Assembly (NCBI GenBank): GCA_949361645.1
Contig: OX442425.1
Location: 4,899,442-4,963,441, forward strand
Reading direction: 5' to 3'
Source of the DNA: Spongilla lacustris
Lineage: Eukaryota > Porifera > Demospongiae > Spongillida > Spongillidae
DNA length: 64,000 bases
Position 1 is the first letter of the stretch; each line of letters opens with the position of its first letter. Made by a program: the position numbers and the translations under genes. A model generated the notes under the pieces. The model searched no databases. It saw only the letters and a program-made list of their open reading frames with translations, and had not been told where the DNA came from. Of the stretch, positions 48,344 to 59,565 are shown piece by piece.

Positions 48344-48870
48344 AGGTCTTAAAACGTCTTGGAGAACCAGTCAGCCAGTTCAGGACTATTGTGCTGTCTG
48401 TGTACGCATGAACAGAATTGAGTGGTAAGCCAAACAAAGGTTTCAAATGATGAAGTAGCTGAGAAAGTAACTGAGCACCACAAAGTTCTAGTCTAGGAAT
48501 AAGTTAGCCTCATTATTGGTGCTACTTTGGTTATAGACATGACCAGGGAAACGTACACATTCTGTGTATCCACCATATGTAGGTAGACTACTGCTGCATA
48601 GGCATTATCTGAAGCGTCACTACAACCATGCAACTGAAAAGACACAATGTGTGCTTCCTTTGGGTAATAACATCTGGGAAGAGATTTGTTTGCAAAAGAG
48701 AAAAGTTCACTTCTCCATTTCAGCCAGATGTCTCGAATTGAGTCAGGGATGGAGTCATCCCAATCCACTTTCAACTCCCATACTTTTCGTAACAAGATCT
48801 TCATTTTAATGATAGTAGGTGAAAACCAACCCAAAAAGTCAAAGGTTTTTGCTATGTCAGACACAAGAGC
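48344..48870 (-). pseudogene. BEL/Pao connection and RNase H region
   Basis: The reading AKTFDFLGWFSPTIIKMKI, LLRKVWELKVDWDDSIPDS and LHGCSDASDNAYAAVVYLH is typical of the BEL/Pao RT-to-RNase H connection and the first RNase H aspartate. After TKVAPIM the frame breaks near 48490. The rest of RNase H lies in other frames before the integrase opens at 48343. Confidence 0.85.
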
Positions 48871-49717
48871 TCATTTGGTGACACGACCAGGAGGTACGTT
48901 ATTGACAGTAAGACAAAATTCGTCCGATTTAGTATTCCATTCAAGACCAAGTGTTTTGGTGCTTTCCCTTCCATCATGAATGTGGTGAATAGCTTCAGAG
49001 TCACGAATATCAGGATCTATATTCTGTAGGACAGCTAAATTACTAGAATTCCATTTCCGCAACAAGAAACCTCCGTGAGAGAGAAGGCACTGTAATTCTT
49101 GCTGCAGCTTGATTGCCAACTCAACATTGTCAGCACCAGTCAAACAGTCGTCAACATAGAATGATTCTTCTACTGCTTTGGCAGCTAGAGGATATTTGGT
49201 AGCGAAATCCATTGCATTCTGTTTGACGCACATGTTTGCATCAAAAGATGATGCTGATACTCCAAACGTGACACGGGTCATGCGATAATCCTTCAAAGTT
49301 TCAGACTGACTTGATCTCCACACAAATCGATGGAAATCATGATCAGATTGAACCAATTGCACTGCTCGATACATCTTGTTAATGTCTGCTGTAATCACAA
49401 TGCGATGCATTCGAAAGAGTAAAAGAACATCCATTAGAGTCGAATGCACAGTTGGTCCAACAAGGAGGATGTCATTCAATGATACACCAGATGAAGACTT
49501 TGCTGATGCATCAAAAACTGCTCTGATCTTGGTAGTTGTACTTGAATTCTTGTATACAACATGCATGGGCAAATAGAACACCTGAGATGTAGGTTTCTCC
49601 ATTTCTTCTAGAGGTACAAGTTCTGCATGTCCAAGGATCCATGTATTCTGTCATTACAGAGCTGAAATCTTGAAATAAAATTTTTGCGTTCAGAGAGCGT
49701 TCCAATGAGAAAAATCT
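48871..49717 (-). pseudogene. BEL/Pao reverse transcriptase
   Basis: The main open part begins at 49602 with VFYLPMHVVYKNSSTTTKIR and VFDASAKSSSGVSLNDILLV. It continues through VITADINKMYRAVQLV (first catalytic Asp) and FYVDDCLTGA (YVDD box), then LLRKWNSS. About 35 residues upstream are in another frame (49705-49603). The catalytic box is intact, but a stop at the 48871 junction separates it from the RNase H part. Confidence 0.92.
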
Positions 49718-50480
49718 TCAGACAGCTTGTGTGCGTGATTCTCCAATCTGTTTTGCATCAAGTCTTTTTGGCAAAGACACCATAAAAAGTCCTTCTTCAG
49801 TGCGAAAGTGGTTGTCTTTAAAATGACTTAAGACGCTTCGTTCTTCTAATGAGAATGTAGCATTGCTGGTTGGGCCTTCCTCAATCTCCCAGAACTTATG
49901 TAGAATATCATCCTTGAATCCTAAAGTAGTGTGTAGTGCAGCTACCTCTCCTGTAGATGAGATGGACTCAGTTCGCCCACTAAGCACCCAACCAAATTCT
50001 GTTTCAAATGCGACTGGAGATCTAGCGGGACCTGACCGCCGACCTTGATGCAAAACATCAGCAAAAAAGTCAGCACCCAGAAGTAGATCAATCTTTCTAA
50101 GTTGTCCAAAATTGGGGTCAGCTAGGACAAGGTTAGTCAAATGCTTCCAACTTGAATCAAAATGAACAGGATATGTGGGTAGATCGCATGTGACCTATGG
50201 AACCACTATAGCTGTGATGCCAATCTTTCTGACTGAGGATCTGACAGCTGAGATTTTAAAACTTGAGATATGTTGAACTGGATTATCATGAGAGAAATCT
50301 CCTATTCCTGAAATATGCACATTATGCCTAAATCGTGGGAGGCAATAGCCTTGGGCTAGGCGTTCTGAGACAAAGAAAGCTGAGGAGGCACTGTCCAACA
50401 AAGCTCGTGCTTCTATTGAAGAGCCGTCAGGAGCATAAACCACAATGCGACAAGTCATTAGTTTAGATTTAAGTCTAACA
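49718..50480 (-). pseudogene. BEL/Pao aspartic protease region
   Basis: ALLDSASSAFFVSERLA carries the protease active-site aspartate, at about 50385-50410, though the usual D-S/T-G is DSA here. The reading stops near 50192. It resumes with LRKIDLLLGADFFADVL, SPVAFETEFGWVLSGR and LSHFKDNHFRTEEGLFMV, the DUF1758-like region that normally follows in this family. This enzyme would process the Gag-Pol polyprotein. Confidence 0.85.
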
Positions 50481-51783
50481 GCAGTACTCGTAGATACTTT
50501 GACTTCAGCCAAATTGCTATCAACTTGTTTGTCCTTGTGCAGCAAAGTATGGTGTGGTTTTTTGCATTTGTGACATTTATGCACAGACTTGCAATTCTTG
50601 ACAACATGGCCACTAGATAAGCAATTCATGCAGAGATTGTTATCCTTTAGTGTGGCTACCATCTGATCATGGGGTAGTGATTGGAATTTAGGGCACACAT
50701 ACAAAGGGTGTTTATCAGTTCTGCACACAATACATTGATTACTTACAGCAGCATGATGCGATGTAAAAGAGGTCAGAGGTTTACCTGGAGTGGTGAACTT
50801 CGTTTCAGATGTGAAATTGTGGTAGGGCTTCTTAACTGCAATGATTGCCGAACCTTCAGATGCTTGTGCATGTAGATCAATAAAATTCAACAAATCCTGG
50901 TAATGTGGCACTTTTGCCTCAGACTGCCTGTGCTTCTGCCATTCAAACTGAGTGGTGGCATCTAGTTTGAGCTCAAGCATGGAGGTGATGAAAGGGCCTG
51001 ATGGGTCATAGTCCATTGATTTTAATGCACAGAGGTGGTGAGTAACAATGTCATGGAGGTGACGTAGTTCTTTGCCAGTTCCTTCCTTCAAGGAATCAAT
51101 CGTTGGTAGTTTGACTCCTGTACCACTAGCAACAGATGCAGTAGATTCAGGTTGACTATTGATCAGCTTCTTGATTTTGTGAGAGCAATCTAACAATTTG
51201 GTTTCTATTTTGGTACTTCCAGAATTAACCGAACATGTGTTTGATGAATCAGGCGTGGGCGATCATATCGTGACTTAAGACATTCAATTGATTCCAAGTA
51301 ATGTTCACCCGACTGGGATAATCCTTCAATCATGTTCTTAGCAGATCCACCTTTTACTGCGTGCTGTAGGTATACGAGTTTCTCAGAGTTTTTCCGGCTT
51401 TTGCGGTCATGAACTGAAATACTAAATTGTTCCCAAAATTGCCTCCAATGTAGGAGATTGCCATCAAAGGTAGGAACATCAATCTTGGGTAGTTTGACTC
51501 CTGTACCACTAGCAACAGATTCAGGTTGACTATTGATCAGCTTCTTGATTTTGTGAGAGCAATCGAACAATGTGGTTTCTATTTTGGAGTGGTGTGCAAA
51601 TAACTCGTCATAGTCTTTGGGTTCAAGATCTATTATGTCACTATAGAGTGCAGCAAGGTCCTTTTTATAGTCTGAGAGCTCTTCCTGGCATTGCTGAACA
51701 ATGGATATGTCAAAGTCTTCAGCATCTCCAACGAGGTCTGCCATCTGTTTTTCCATGACCTTGAGACCCTTTTCTATACGCAA
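50481..51783 (-). pseudogene. BEL/Pao Gag with zinc knuckles
   Basis: Gag-type reading from 51783 (MRIEKGLKVMEKQMADLVGD) includes KLPKIDVPTFDGNLLHWRQF and LIHQTHVRLILEV. It continues after an interruption with ELRHLHDIVTHHLCALKSMD. Zinc-binding CxxC motifs follow: CIVCRTDKHPLYVC, CMNCLSSGHVVKNC and CHKCKKPHHTLLH. A short inserted copy of its own sequence splits it at about 51100-51214. Homologous residues may extend upstream to about 51900 in another frame. Confidence 0.88.
51105..51214 (-). repeat. Inserted internal duplication within gag
   Basis: About 110 bases here copy gag bases at about 51490-51590: both encode DCSHKIKKLINSQPES...ASGTGVKLP. The inserted copy lies between RLILEVP and SLKEGTGKELRHLHD, which would otherwise be contiguous, and it introduces a stop (51205). 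The two copies differ by a few substitutions and a 9-base length difference. Confidence 0.8.
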
Positions 51784-51910
51784 TATTTTGAGCGAGATTG
51801 ATCTGCGTTCACGTCCGTTTCTCTTAATGGACGCGTCGATAATGGCTCCATTAAGCGATGAAGACGAGCAGTCATTGCAGCGATGTCATCGTCGTGCTTG
51901 CACCCAAATC

Positions 51911-54651
51911 TACATGTACAACTGTATTTAACAATGAAAACCACAGGAACAGCCAGGCACAATAGAACAGACCACCCGGAGGTATCCAGAGCGAAACAAC
52001 AGACGCCCACCTGATAGGTTGTAGTCAAAGCTTGAGTTGAGCTTTAAAGCAGAGAGGGATGAATGTAGTACATGCGCATTGATTGGTATTGGTGTATGTT
52101 GTAATGGGTGGGCACGTCGTGAGCACGATGATAAGAGCTATGATCTGCCATTTTTGGCTTTGCCCGAAACCTACCTGTTCTTTCATGATGCCATAAGATA
52201 GCTTGCTCTTCCGGCCTTCATATTGTGCTTTTGCACCTCTCTCACTAACAACAGCCTTTGAAGAGGTGCAAACTTGGACTAAAGAGTTATGTGCATGTAA
52301 TATACATAGAAAAGGCTTTTAAAAAGATATTTGAATCTTGATAAGATAGCATCATATGATGGCTAGATAGTTTCTTAGCCCAAAGTTGCTTTCTTCTGCA
52401 TCATATGAATACCTTAAGGTCATCAAACTTAGTTATCTTAAACATCTGAATTATCACTCCAACATCTGAACAAACACTCCATGATAATACTAAAGCCAAA
52501 CTGCATTTTCAACAGAAATTGATGCAGAGGAGTTTCGTGAAGCAAATATAAAAGTATGTGTGCCTGGTATTTGCTGAAGTAAAAAAAATGAAAATCTTGT
52601 CTTTGACAAACGCTCATGAAGGCGTTCAGGTAGGTGATATAAATATTTAAGTTTCAAAGCTGCAGTATTATGCCACAGCAAACCCCTCAACTTGCCATAC
52701 ATATGCTAAGCTTTATGGTCTCTGATATTACTACTGATTAAATTCATTTGCAGTTCTCTTATGTTTCATTTCAATGCTCAATGATTCCTGGTGACCAGGC
52801 GTATTCAATGGTGGTGTATCCGAAGGCTTGAAACCTGTGGATTTAAAGTACCAGCAGCACCTGTGATGGTTCATCCTCTAATTTTAAAAGCTACACCAGC
52901 CTGGTGAGAATTTAACCTAATAGACTATTAACCCATACGCAAATGAGGATCGGCCCCTGTTCTTCATATCTGACCCTTCTCAATAAAGACAGTGCGAACT
53001 ATATAAAGCTTAAGGCATATATTGTAGTGTTTATTTTCATATATCTCACGTTCGATCAATGATCAAGTAACCTGGCAACATTTGGTGGACCTGTACAAAT
53101 CACAGAGGACCTAATTGTGCTACATTTGGTCTGTTCTTTCTACCTAAGCTAAAGTGGGAACACATTGAAATTAATTCTTACTAGAAAACGAGAGTAAATC
53201 TTGCAGCACAAGATATTTATGGGGATGGCCCAGTATGACTTCTACTGTACATGTAGCTAAAGAAATTTACAATGAGAGCAGCCAGCATACCAAAGAGAAC
53301 TGTTTGCATCTGACAATGACAACATTTCTGACAAACACTTAAAAGTTCGTACTAAAGCACAAACCGGATCTTGCCTGGTATATTCATAATCCTGAAACTG
53401 AAGTGCGTTTGAAGGTATAAGGTGAAAAAACAATCATAGTGGTTGCAGAATGTGTTTCTTCCATACATGTACCTTGATGAGTGGGAAGCTCATGCTCAAG
53501 AGCATTAATCATAGATTGTCTGGTGTTAAACCGGTTAAAACCAAGTGTGTCTTTTCCAATGATGGATGTGTTCTACAACAGCACTGTTGTCCTATCCAGA
53601 TACTTTTTACATTTTAGCGCCACACCCATTCTAGGTGCAATTCTCGTTTCTTGTTGTGTTACACACAAATTCACTCCACCCACTTCTTTTGCCGCCATTG
53701 GCATGGCAAAAAGGGCTCGCCATTGGATTATTGAGACATGAATTTCATCAGTGTTGGCATATTTGAGGTGGCCTTCACCATTCAATGGTTGTAAGATGGC
53801 AACATTATGGGCACACTTCTGATAACAAGGAAGTAGTGACAACTCGCATCTCATTATGGTGAATTGTCGGAAAGCCGCCCAAGTTGCACGTCATAGCATG
53901 GTCATTGCTGGCAATCATTGCACTTAGGCTTCTCTTCGTGCTGCTGTTCTGTGCATTCGTGGAAGCAGGTGATCACATCGCCATTATTTACAAACATGGC
54001 CTTACCCTTGCCACTGTTGAGGGTAAGATACCATAAAAATCTATCAGTCACACTTTTGCTTTTATGCATTGTTTCTGTGTAACTTTTATTAGTAAGATTA
54101 TGCAGTAATGCACCTCAATGAATTGGTCCCAATGGATTGCATCTATGGGTCGCAGGGCATGGTCCACCTAGTCACAGTGCTCATTAATTAATAATGAACT
54201 GGCTGCTGTTTGTGGCTGGATACAATTTAGATAATCGGCTTACAGTATGCCTTTTGAATGATGTTAACTCCATGAGAACATTATAAATTGTACTTTGTGA
54301 CCAGAAATTTTTCAAGTCATCCCTTTGAGATCATTTCTACACTAATTAAAATGGTATATGAGAAGGAGTACTTTCAGATAGTGGGTGGACGGCGATTATC
54401 TTCAGAAGGTCAGTGAGTTATAACATCAACAAGACTGATCAAGAACCATTTTTACCATTAGAAACAGCCACATTTTTGTTTTACCATGCTGTATTTTAGG
54501 AATGATACGTGCAGTTTGAATGGAGCATCATCACATAAAATCAAGTTCAGGAGTCATGCAGAGTGAGTGGTCGCTTGCTTGTGATATACGCATGCTTTGT
54601 GCCAAGGTTTTTTTTGGAATCATGGTCATGATGCTTATTTTAAGGGTTTTC
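51911..54651. other. Unassigned DNA right of the BEL/Pao element
   Basis: 2.7 kb with no confident gene. TTTGGGTGCAAGC (minus strand, near 51905) could be part of a primer-binding region, with the missing 5' LTR beyond it, but no LTR boundaries were recognised. ORFs at 52490-52702, 53481-53741 and 53573-53854 overlap on opposite strands and resemble nothing known to me. Confidence 0.4.
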
Positions 54652-54912
54652 CACCTTAATGCTCCAAGTTACTGTTCCGTGGACTTGCCAGCAATATATC
54701 ACAGACATCAATCGGAAAAAAAGATACAATATAGTCAATGGGTGAAAGAGGTGGAGCATGGGGTCTTTACACCATTGGTGTTTAGCACAACAGGAGGAAT
54801 GGCTTGTGAGTGTGCAACATTTTACAGGTGTTTGGCAGACATGATTTCCATCAAGCAGGACAAACCTTATTCTATTGTCGTTAGCATGCTAGCACCTTTG
54901 AGACAGCAATTG
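54652..54912 (+). pseudogene. Reverse transcriptase ORF fragment (post-RT region)
   Basis: The reading includes NAPSYCSVDLPAIYHRHQSE, then EVEHGVFTPLVFSTTGGMA, then FYRCLADMISIKQDKPYS and a stop shortly after. It is the same region as 31053-31270 (EVEHGSFTPLI...) but from a different copy. The usual continuation (LRCKLSFALLRSAIMCIRG type) is absent. The fragment is plus-strand and isolated. Confidence 0.75.
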
Positions 54913-55621
54913 TAGTGATGCTGAGGTGGACAATGAGCTAATAGCAGTTTACAATGATGCAGACAGGGTAGATAGTTTAAAAGTTGTTACTGGAAAGGAT
55001 ATCCAAAATACTTTGTAGTACAACAATGTTGATAAACAATTGATGGACGTAGTGAGAAGGGGGAGACTGAATATATATGGAAGAGCCAGAATGAGTACAA
55101 AGATACAAAGTTTATGTCAGACTTAGGATTTAAGTGGAAACCATTGTACAATACAACTGTGGTTGATGTTGTGGTGGAATATGAAGGAAATCCGGTTGAT
55201 AAACAATGCAATTGTGTTAATCAGGTTTCAATGGCCCCCTGCACATGAGATCGAGCAATGGGGATCTACATACAGAGAAATTGATATATAAATATATATA
55301 AATATAAATATATATATATATAAATGGCACAACAAATTGTTTCAAAGGGTCTCAATTACTCACGCTATGTGCATATGTTCAAGTGGCAAGGCCCTTATGC
55401 TCATGATAAACACATTCTATCTGCAATTAGGAAATTGAGTGAATCCATATTTCACCTCTTGCATATCAGAGAAAAATGTACAATATTTATACTTTCCTTG
55501 TAACTCATTTAATACCATGGTACATTGCTATTTGTATGCAAGCATACATGTACATTGATTACGATTTACTATGGTGGGCGTTTAGAAGACAGGCACACAT
55601 GTATGTGTCTGAAACAATCAT
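54913..55621. other. Spacer with AT microsatellite
   Basis: No gene recognised. An (AT)n-like tract with TATATAAA interruptions lies at about 55281-55324. The remainder is AT-rich. Confidence 0.5.
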
Positions 55622-56110
55622 TTACCAAGGACTTTCATTTACTCTGCCACCAATGTTTGGCTTTTTTAAATAGCCCATTTTGGATGAATAATTATAATTA
55701 TTTACATCATTCTGTTTATCGTTAACCAACTTGATAGGCAGGTTGATATCATAGTGGGCCAGCACTTTCGGTGAAGCCAATTCCTGCTTTGCTTGCTTTG
55801 AAAGCAATCGCACAGTCCGTTGACTAGGACCACTTGACATTCTGTTGTATAAGCTTGTTTAACGGATGCTGTAAGGTGGCAAGGTTCTTGATGAGTTTGC
55901 CATTATAATTTTAAAGTAGACCCAAGAATGACCGCAACTGCTGTACATTCTGGGGCTTGAACAATAGAGTCCACCTTGCCACTTAGTGGATGTAGTCCAG
56001 AGGCATCTACTTTATGGCCTAAATACTCCACTGACTCTTTCAGGAATGCACACTTGATTTTCTTTAATCTCAATCCCTAGTCTGTTTAACACGTCAAGTA
56101 TGGGTACACA
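55622..56110 (-). pseudogene. Ty3/gypsy reverse transcriptase to RNase H fragment
   Basis: The minus-strand reading has VLNRLGIEIKENQ, then in a second frame VEYLGHKVDASGLHPLSGK, and in a third RTVRLLSKQAKQELASPKVL with AHYDINLPIKL. These are the post-YxDD RT thumb and the start of the RNase H region of gypsy pol. The catalytic YxDD and everything upstream are missing, and at least three frame changes occur in under 500 bp. Confidence 0.85.
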
Positions 56111-56124
56111 ACATTCCTCCTCCT

Positions 56125-57057
56125 TTAAAACCATAGCAGCATGGTGGGGTATGTTGGCGCATAGAGTGTCAAACTGGGGGTTGCTGCTCTCGGGCACCAT
56201 CTGCCTCTCTTCCATCTGGGGTATCTTTCAGCATCGATTTCATCCGTGGGTGGGGCTCCCTCTGACTGTTTAGGGGTTATCTCCTTTCCTGAATAGGGCT
56301 GTTCTCGTTCTGTGTCACTGTCCTTCCCCTCAGCCTCTTTGCTCGACCCTTCCATCCTCTCCCCTGAAATGGCTTGTGGCTTAACCATTCTTCACCTCCA
56401 CTGCTCAAAGTGCCAATGCCACCAACTTCCATCTTCCATTTCTACCACCACTGATAGCGGGCCTGTGCGTTCACTCACCACCCATGCCTGCCACGCTGGT
56501 TCACCCCTGTAGTTTTTTTGCATATACTTTGTCGCCTGGGCCGAAGGTGCAGTTTTGGGCGTGGAGGTCATGAGCCTACTTCTTACGATGCTGGCTTTGC
56601 TCGACCTTCCTGCCCAAATCTGGGTGCATCGCATTCAATACTGAGCGTGGTTTTCGCCCGAACAACAGGTCCGCAGGACAGCACCCTGTAGTGGTGTGGG
56701 GTGTCAGCCGGTACATGAGCAGGAAACGGGTTAGTCGAGTCTCCACGTCACCTTTTGACTTCTATAATGCCTCTAAGTCTTTGAACATTTGCACGCATCG
56801 CTCCACCAGTCCGTTGCTAGCGGGGCGCTGGTTGTGTGGCGAATGCAATTCCGTTTTAGGAATGCTTTGAGCTTTGAACTCGTCGCTGGTGAATGCCATG
56901 CCGTTGTCTGAGGCGATCTGTTCTGGCAACCCGTGTGTGGCAAAAATGTTCCGTAGGAATCTGGTTACACTTGCTGCTGAGCACAAAGGTACGATAGCCA
57001 CTTCCAGCCATTTGGAGAACGCATCTGTACACGGCCAGGAATTTACGTTACCGTAAA
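56125..57057 (-). pseudogene. Ty3/gypsy integrase and C-terminal tail
   Basis: TDAFSKWLEVAIVP (first catalytic Asp), FLRNIFATHGLPEQIASDNG (second Asp) and PASNGLVERCVQMFKD (Glu) mark the integrase core between about 57030 and 56760. The 56634-56392 reading, with YMQKNYRGEPAWQAWVVSER and TGPLSVVVEMEDGS, is the C-terminal DNA-binding part. A basic tail follows. A frame change falls between core and tail. The 5' side is cut off at about 57057 by GCGTA-rich DNA. Confidence 0.88.
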
Positions 57058-57215
57058 GCCGGCGTATTATCAACGCCAGCGTTACGGCGCCTTTTATAAT
57101 GGCGTATAGGAGGCGGGCATTGTAGCAGAAGTGATACGTCAATGATTTACGTTACCGTAACTGGTGTAATCTTTACGTAGGCGTAACGCCTCCTATGTAC
57201 GTCCAGGGTACGCTT
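57038..57215. repeat. GCGTA-rich repeats, left flank of candidate gene
   Basis: ATTTACGTTACCGTAA occurs twice, about 105 bp apart (57039 and 57144), with intervening GGCGTAT, TTACGGCG and TACGCCTCC words. The composition differs sharply from the neighbours. Similar GGCGTA/TACGCC words recur at 59370-59560 beyond the candidate gene, which suggests subterminal repeats of one element. Confidence 0.65.
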
Positions 57216-57247
57216 GAAACCGAGAGATAGCTTTTGGCATTTCTGCT

Positions 57248-57267
57248 CACGTGACCTTCTGACGTCA
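57248..57267 (+). promoter_or_regulatory. E-box and CRE-like sites upstream of candidate gene
   Basis: CACGTG at 57248-57253 and the perfect palindrome TGACGTCA at 57260-57267 lie 11 to 30 bases before the ATG at 57278. These are consensus binding words for bHLH-ZIP and CREB/ATF factors. Their use here is inferred from position only. Confidence 0.45.
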
Positions 57268-57277
57268 AAGAATTGAA

Positions 57278-59327
57278 ATGGCGACGGAATCGATGTGTGT
57301 GCAAGAAAGGATTGAATCGCCTTTAAATCGAAGTACGGTAAGCATTTACCAGGGAGCACCTCTTTAACATTGACTGTGAGTAACTATATCTTCAAGTGAC
57401 TGTGACTACTCTCAGTACAACATCCCCGACCGGCCGACCCGCCTGTTGATGAAGCTGATCACGCGCCCGGAGTTGCAAATACTCAGTACACATTGCACTA
57501 TAGTAGCATCCTGCAGTCACATAGTGATTAAAAAAGTACCATTGCTGGCCCTAGCACACTTTCAGTTTGTATCAAGGCTGGGTTTGAACAACTGAATTGA
57601 ATGAGACAGCACTGAAGCAGTGATGAAAATGATGATGACGGTAAACAATACGTTGCATTTGTTATGCCCATACTTGTCCTACATATAAATCGTGTCTTAG
57701 CATATGATGAGGCTGATGTCCACTATTGACAGCAAAGAATGCTCTTCTTCACCTCCCAAAGAATGTACATAGGTATGCAAATCATTCAGTATACATGTAT
57801 ATTGATATACTATATTATACTTATATCCCTCTTATTTCTGCCGCCTAGCCACTTGAAGTTTTACACACTTCTTCTAGGACCATACAAGTATCTTCTGTGG
57901 GCAACGATTGCTAAGTTGTAAAAAAAAAAACTACACACTATCATCTGGCTTCACTGGTCAGTAGAATCTCAGGAAATATTGCAAAGTATTACAAAACTTT
58001 TGTTGGTAGGAATTTTAATTGGCAGTGGCACAGATGGCTCTCTTTGTCCGTTCACCATTCCTGGCTCCTGCTGAGATTGAAGTGTGGCTAGCATTATCAA
58101 AGGTAAGCACCTGAGCATTTATACAATATTCCCTAATTCTTTATACAAACACTTCATGCAGGTGTTTATAAAATCGCTTACTGTGACAGAGTCAATCCAG
58201 ACAGTATGGGCTATTGTTCAGAATTTTGATGCTACTAGTACACAGCATTTTACGGAGGAAGTCGAAAATCCACTTGCTTCTTCATCTACATATCAGAATG
58301 TTTGATCCGACATCTCGTTATAACACCGAAAGGTTTGTGGATTTTCATGTAAAAAAATCTGCATTTATATTATCCTAATATGTGAGAGCTACAATTCGCA
58401 GATCAGTGCAGGAGTATTTACAGTAACAGGCAAGCCCTAGCAAAGATATTGCATGCTAATAGCTTTTTGTTTCAGGAGAGCATCAGGTTTGCATTTGCCG
58501 GAAGTTAACTATTCCCCTTCTGAAAGGTTTGCAAAACCTTTTCTTTAAACTATTTACATATCCATGTATTTTTTACTTCTTAGTTATAGGTGTGGAGATG
58601 ATCTCATAGCACTTTATCACTCAAAGGGAGTGCAATGCTATCTTGGAGGAACATCTGTGCAGCATGATAAGCCAATTCATCAACCTGGTATACATTATGA
58701 AAGGTCAGTATATATATATATATATATGTACAGTAAGTAAGTCTGCTCCTGCATTGATAGTATTATCTGATTCAGAGTTGGGGTCTATTGTGTTGAACGC
58801 TCCGGACCTGGATAATACTAGTTCATTATATGACCTCAGAGATTTCACTCTGCTATTGCCACCTGGTATCACCCTTTTAAATATTGGCCATTTGCAAAGG
58901 CTGTCATTGGGACAGATGCCAAAGTTATCAATTTGTGTGGTTTACACTTTAGAGAAGCAATATTCAGTAAGTTGTAATAGTTATTTATACAATTGTTTAT
59001 ATAAATTTCTCACTTAAACAGGAACTTTTTGTGCCTCATTTCAAGCTGAATCTGGAACATTCTACACGTGTAATACACCACATGGAGCCCATTGTGGATG
59101 CCCAACAGAAACAGCTTCAATTGTCCTCTGCTTTTGAGGACAAACGTAATCCATCTTGTTCCTGCAACAATGTCTCAAGCATGCAGTCTCTGTTGTTCAT
59201 CAGTGTGCTTCACGCTGCGGATGGCTGGAAAAGGACCAACCTCACAAGTGGAAGGGAACTGATTAGTATGAACACAACTGGAACAATAAGAAATATTGCT
59301 TCAATGTACAGTATATTGTATGTCTAA
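57278..59327 (+). CDS. Candidate spliced gene of unknown function
   Basis: I do not recognise the protein. A plausible first exon, 57278-57337 (20 codons, MATESMCVQERIESPLNRST), ends at GTAAGC. A GC-rich open stretch at 57416-57485 (YNIPDRPTRLLMKLITRPEL) follows an AG. Other exon-like pieces are 57733-57772, 58034-58102 (ends at GTAAGC), 58163 to about 58302, and about 58582-58703 with CGDDLIALYHSKGVQCYLGG. A further piece at about 58742-58968 has SELGSIVLNAPDLDNTSSLY and ends at GTAAGT. The last, 59022-59327, follows a good AG and ends in a stop. Phases agree from about 58582 to the end. The middle does not join cleanly, and a one-base shift is needed near 58303. The gene may be transposon cargo or already broken. 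The Kozak context GAAATGG is good. Confidence 0.4.
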
Positions 59328-59351
59328 CGCTTTGATTACATCGAGATGAGC

Positions 59352-59357
59352 AATAAA
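59352..59357 (+). terminator. Poly(A) signal AATAAA
   Basis: AATAAA lies 25 bases after the stop codon of the candidate spliced gene, the position expected for its cleavage and polyadenylation signal. Confidence 0.5.
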
Positions 59358-59369
59358 AAACATTCAAAA

Positions 59370-59560
59370 CTATGACGCCGACGTATTGGGGGCGTACAAG
59401 GTACTGAGGCGTATTGGGGGCGTAATGCTGGCGTATCGACGGTGTACACGCCGGCGATACACCACGTTTTGTACGCCAAATAATTTTGGCGGTGCCCATC
59501 GCCGGTGTAATTTTATCATTTAATCGCCAACGTAACGCTCGCGATACCGGATCCGTATCG
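59370..59560. repeat. GCGTA-rich repeats, right flank of candidate gene
   Basis: Repeated words GGCGTATTGGGGGCGTA, ACGCCGGCGATAC and CGCCAACGTAACG lie in a short CpG-rich stretch. In reverse complement (CCGGCGTGTAC, TACGCCAGCATTACG) it resembles the left flank (CCGGCGTATTA, ACGCCAGCGTTACG). The two flanks may therefore be inverted subterminal regions of one element. Confidence 0.6.
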
Positions 59561-59565
59561 CAATC

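Larger units (their letters stand above)
46572..51910 (-). mobile_element. Decayed BEL/Pao LTR retrotransposon, internal region
   Basis: On the minus strand the order is gag, protease, reverse transcriptase with RNase H, and integrase, with BEL/Pao-type features at each step. At least five stops or frame changes interrupt it (near 51200, 50190, 49700, 48870 and 48490, and in the integrase near 47100 and 46680). No flanking LTR pair was found by eye. The coding part is nearly full length, so this is an old, inactive but fairly complete copy. Confidence 0.92.

Noticed and set aside
53481..53854. Overlapping ORFs on both strands (86 and 93 codons)
   Set aside because: No motif, no splice support, and each is the antisense of the other.
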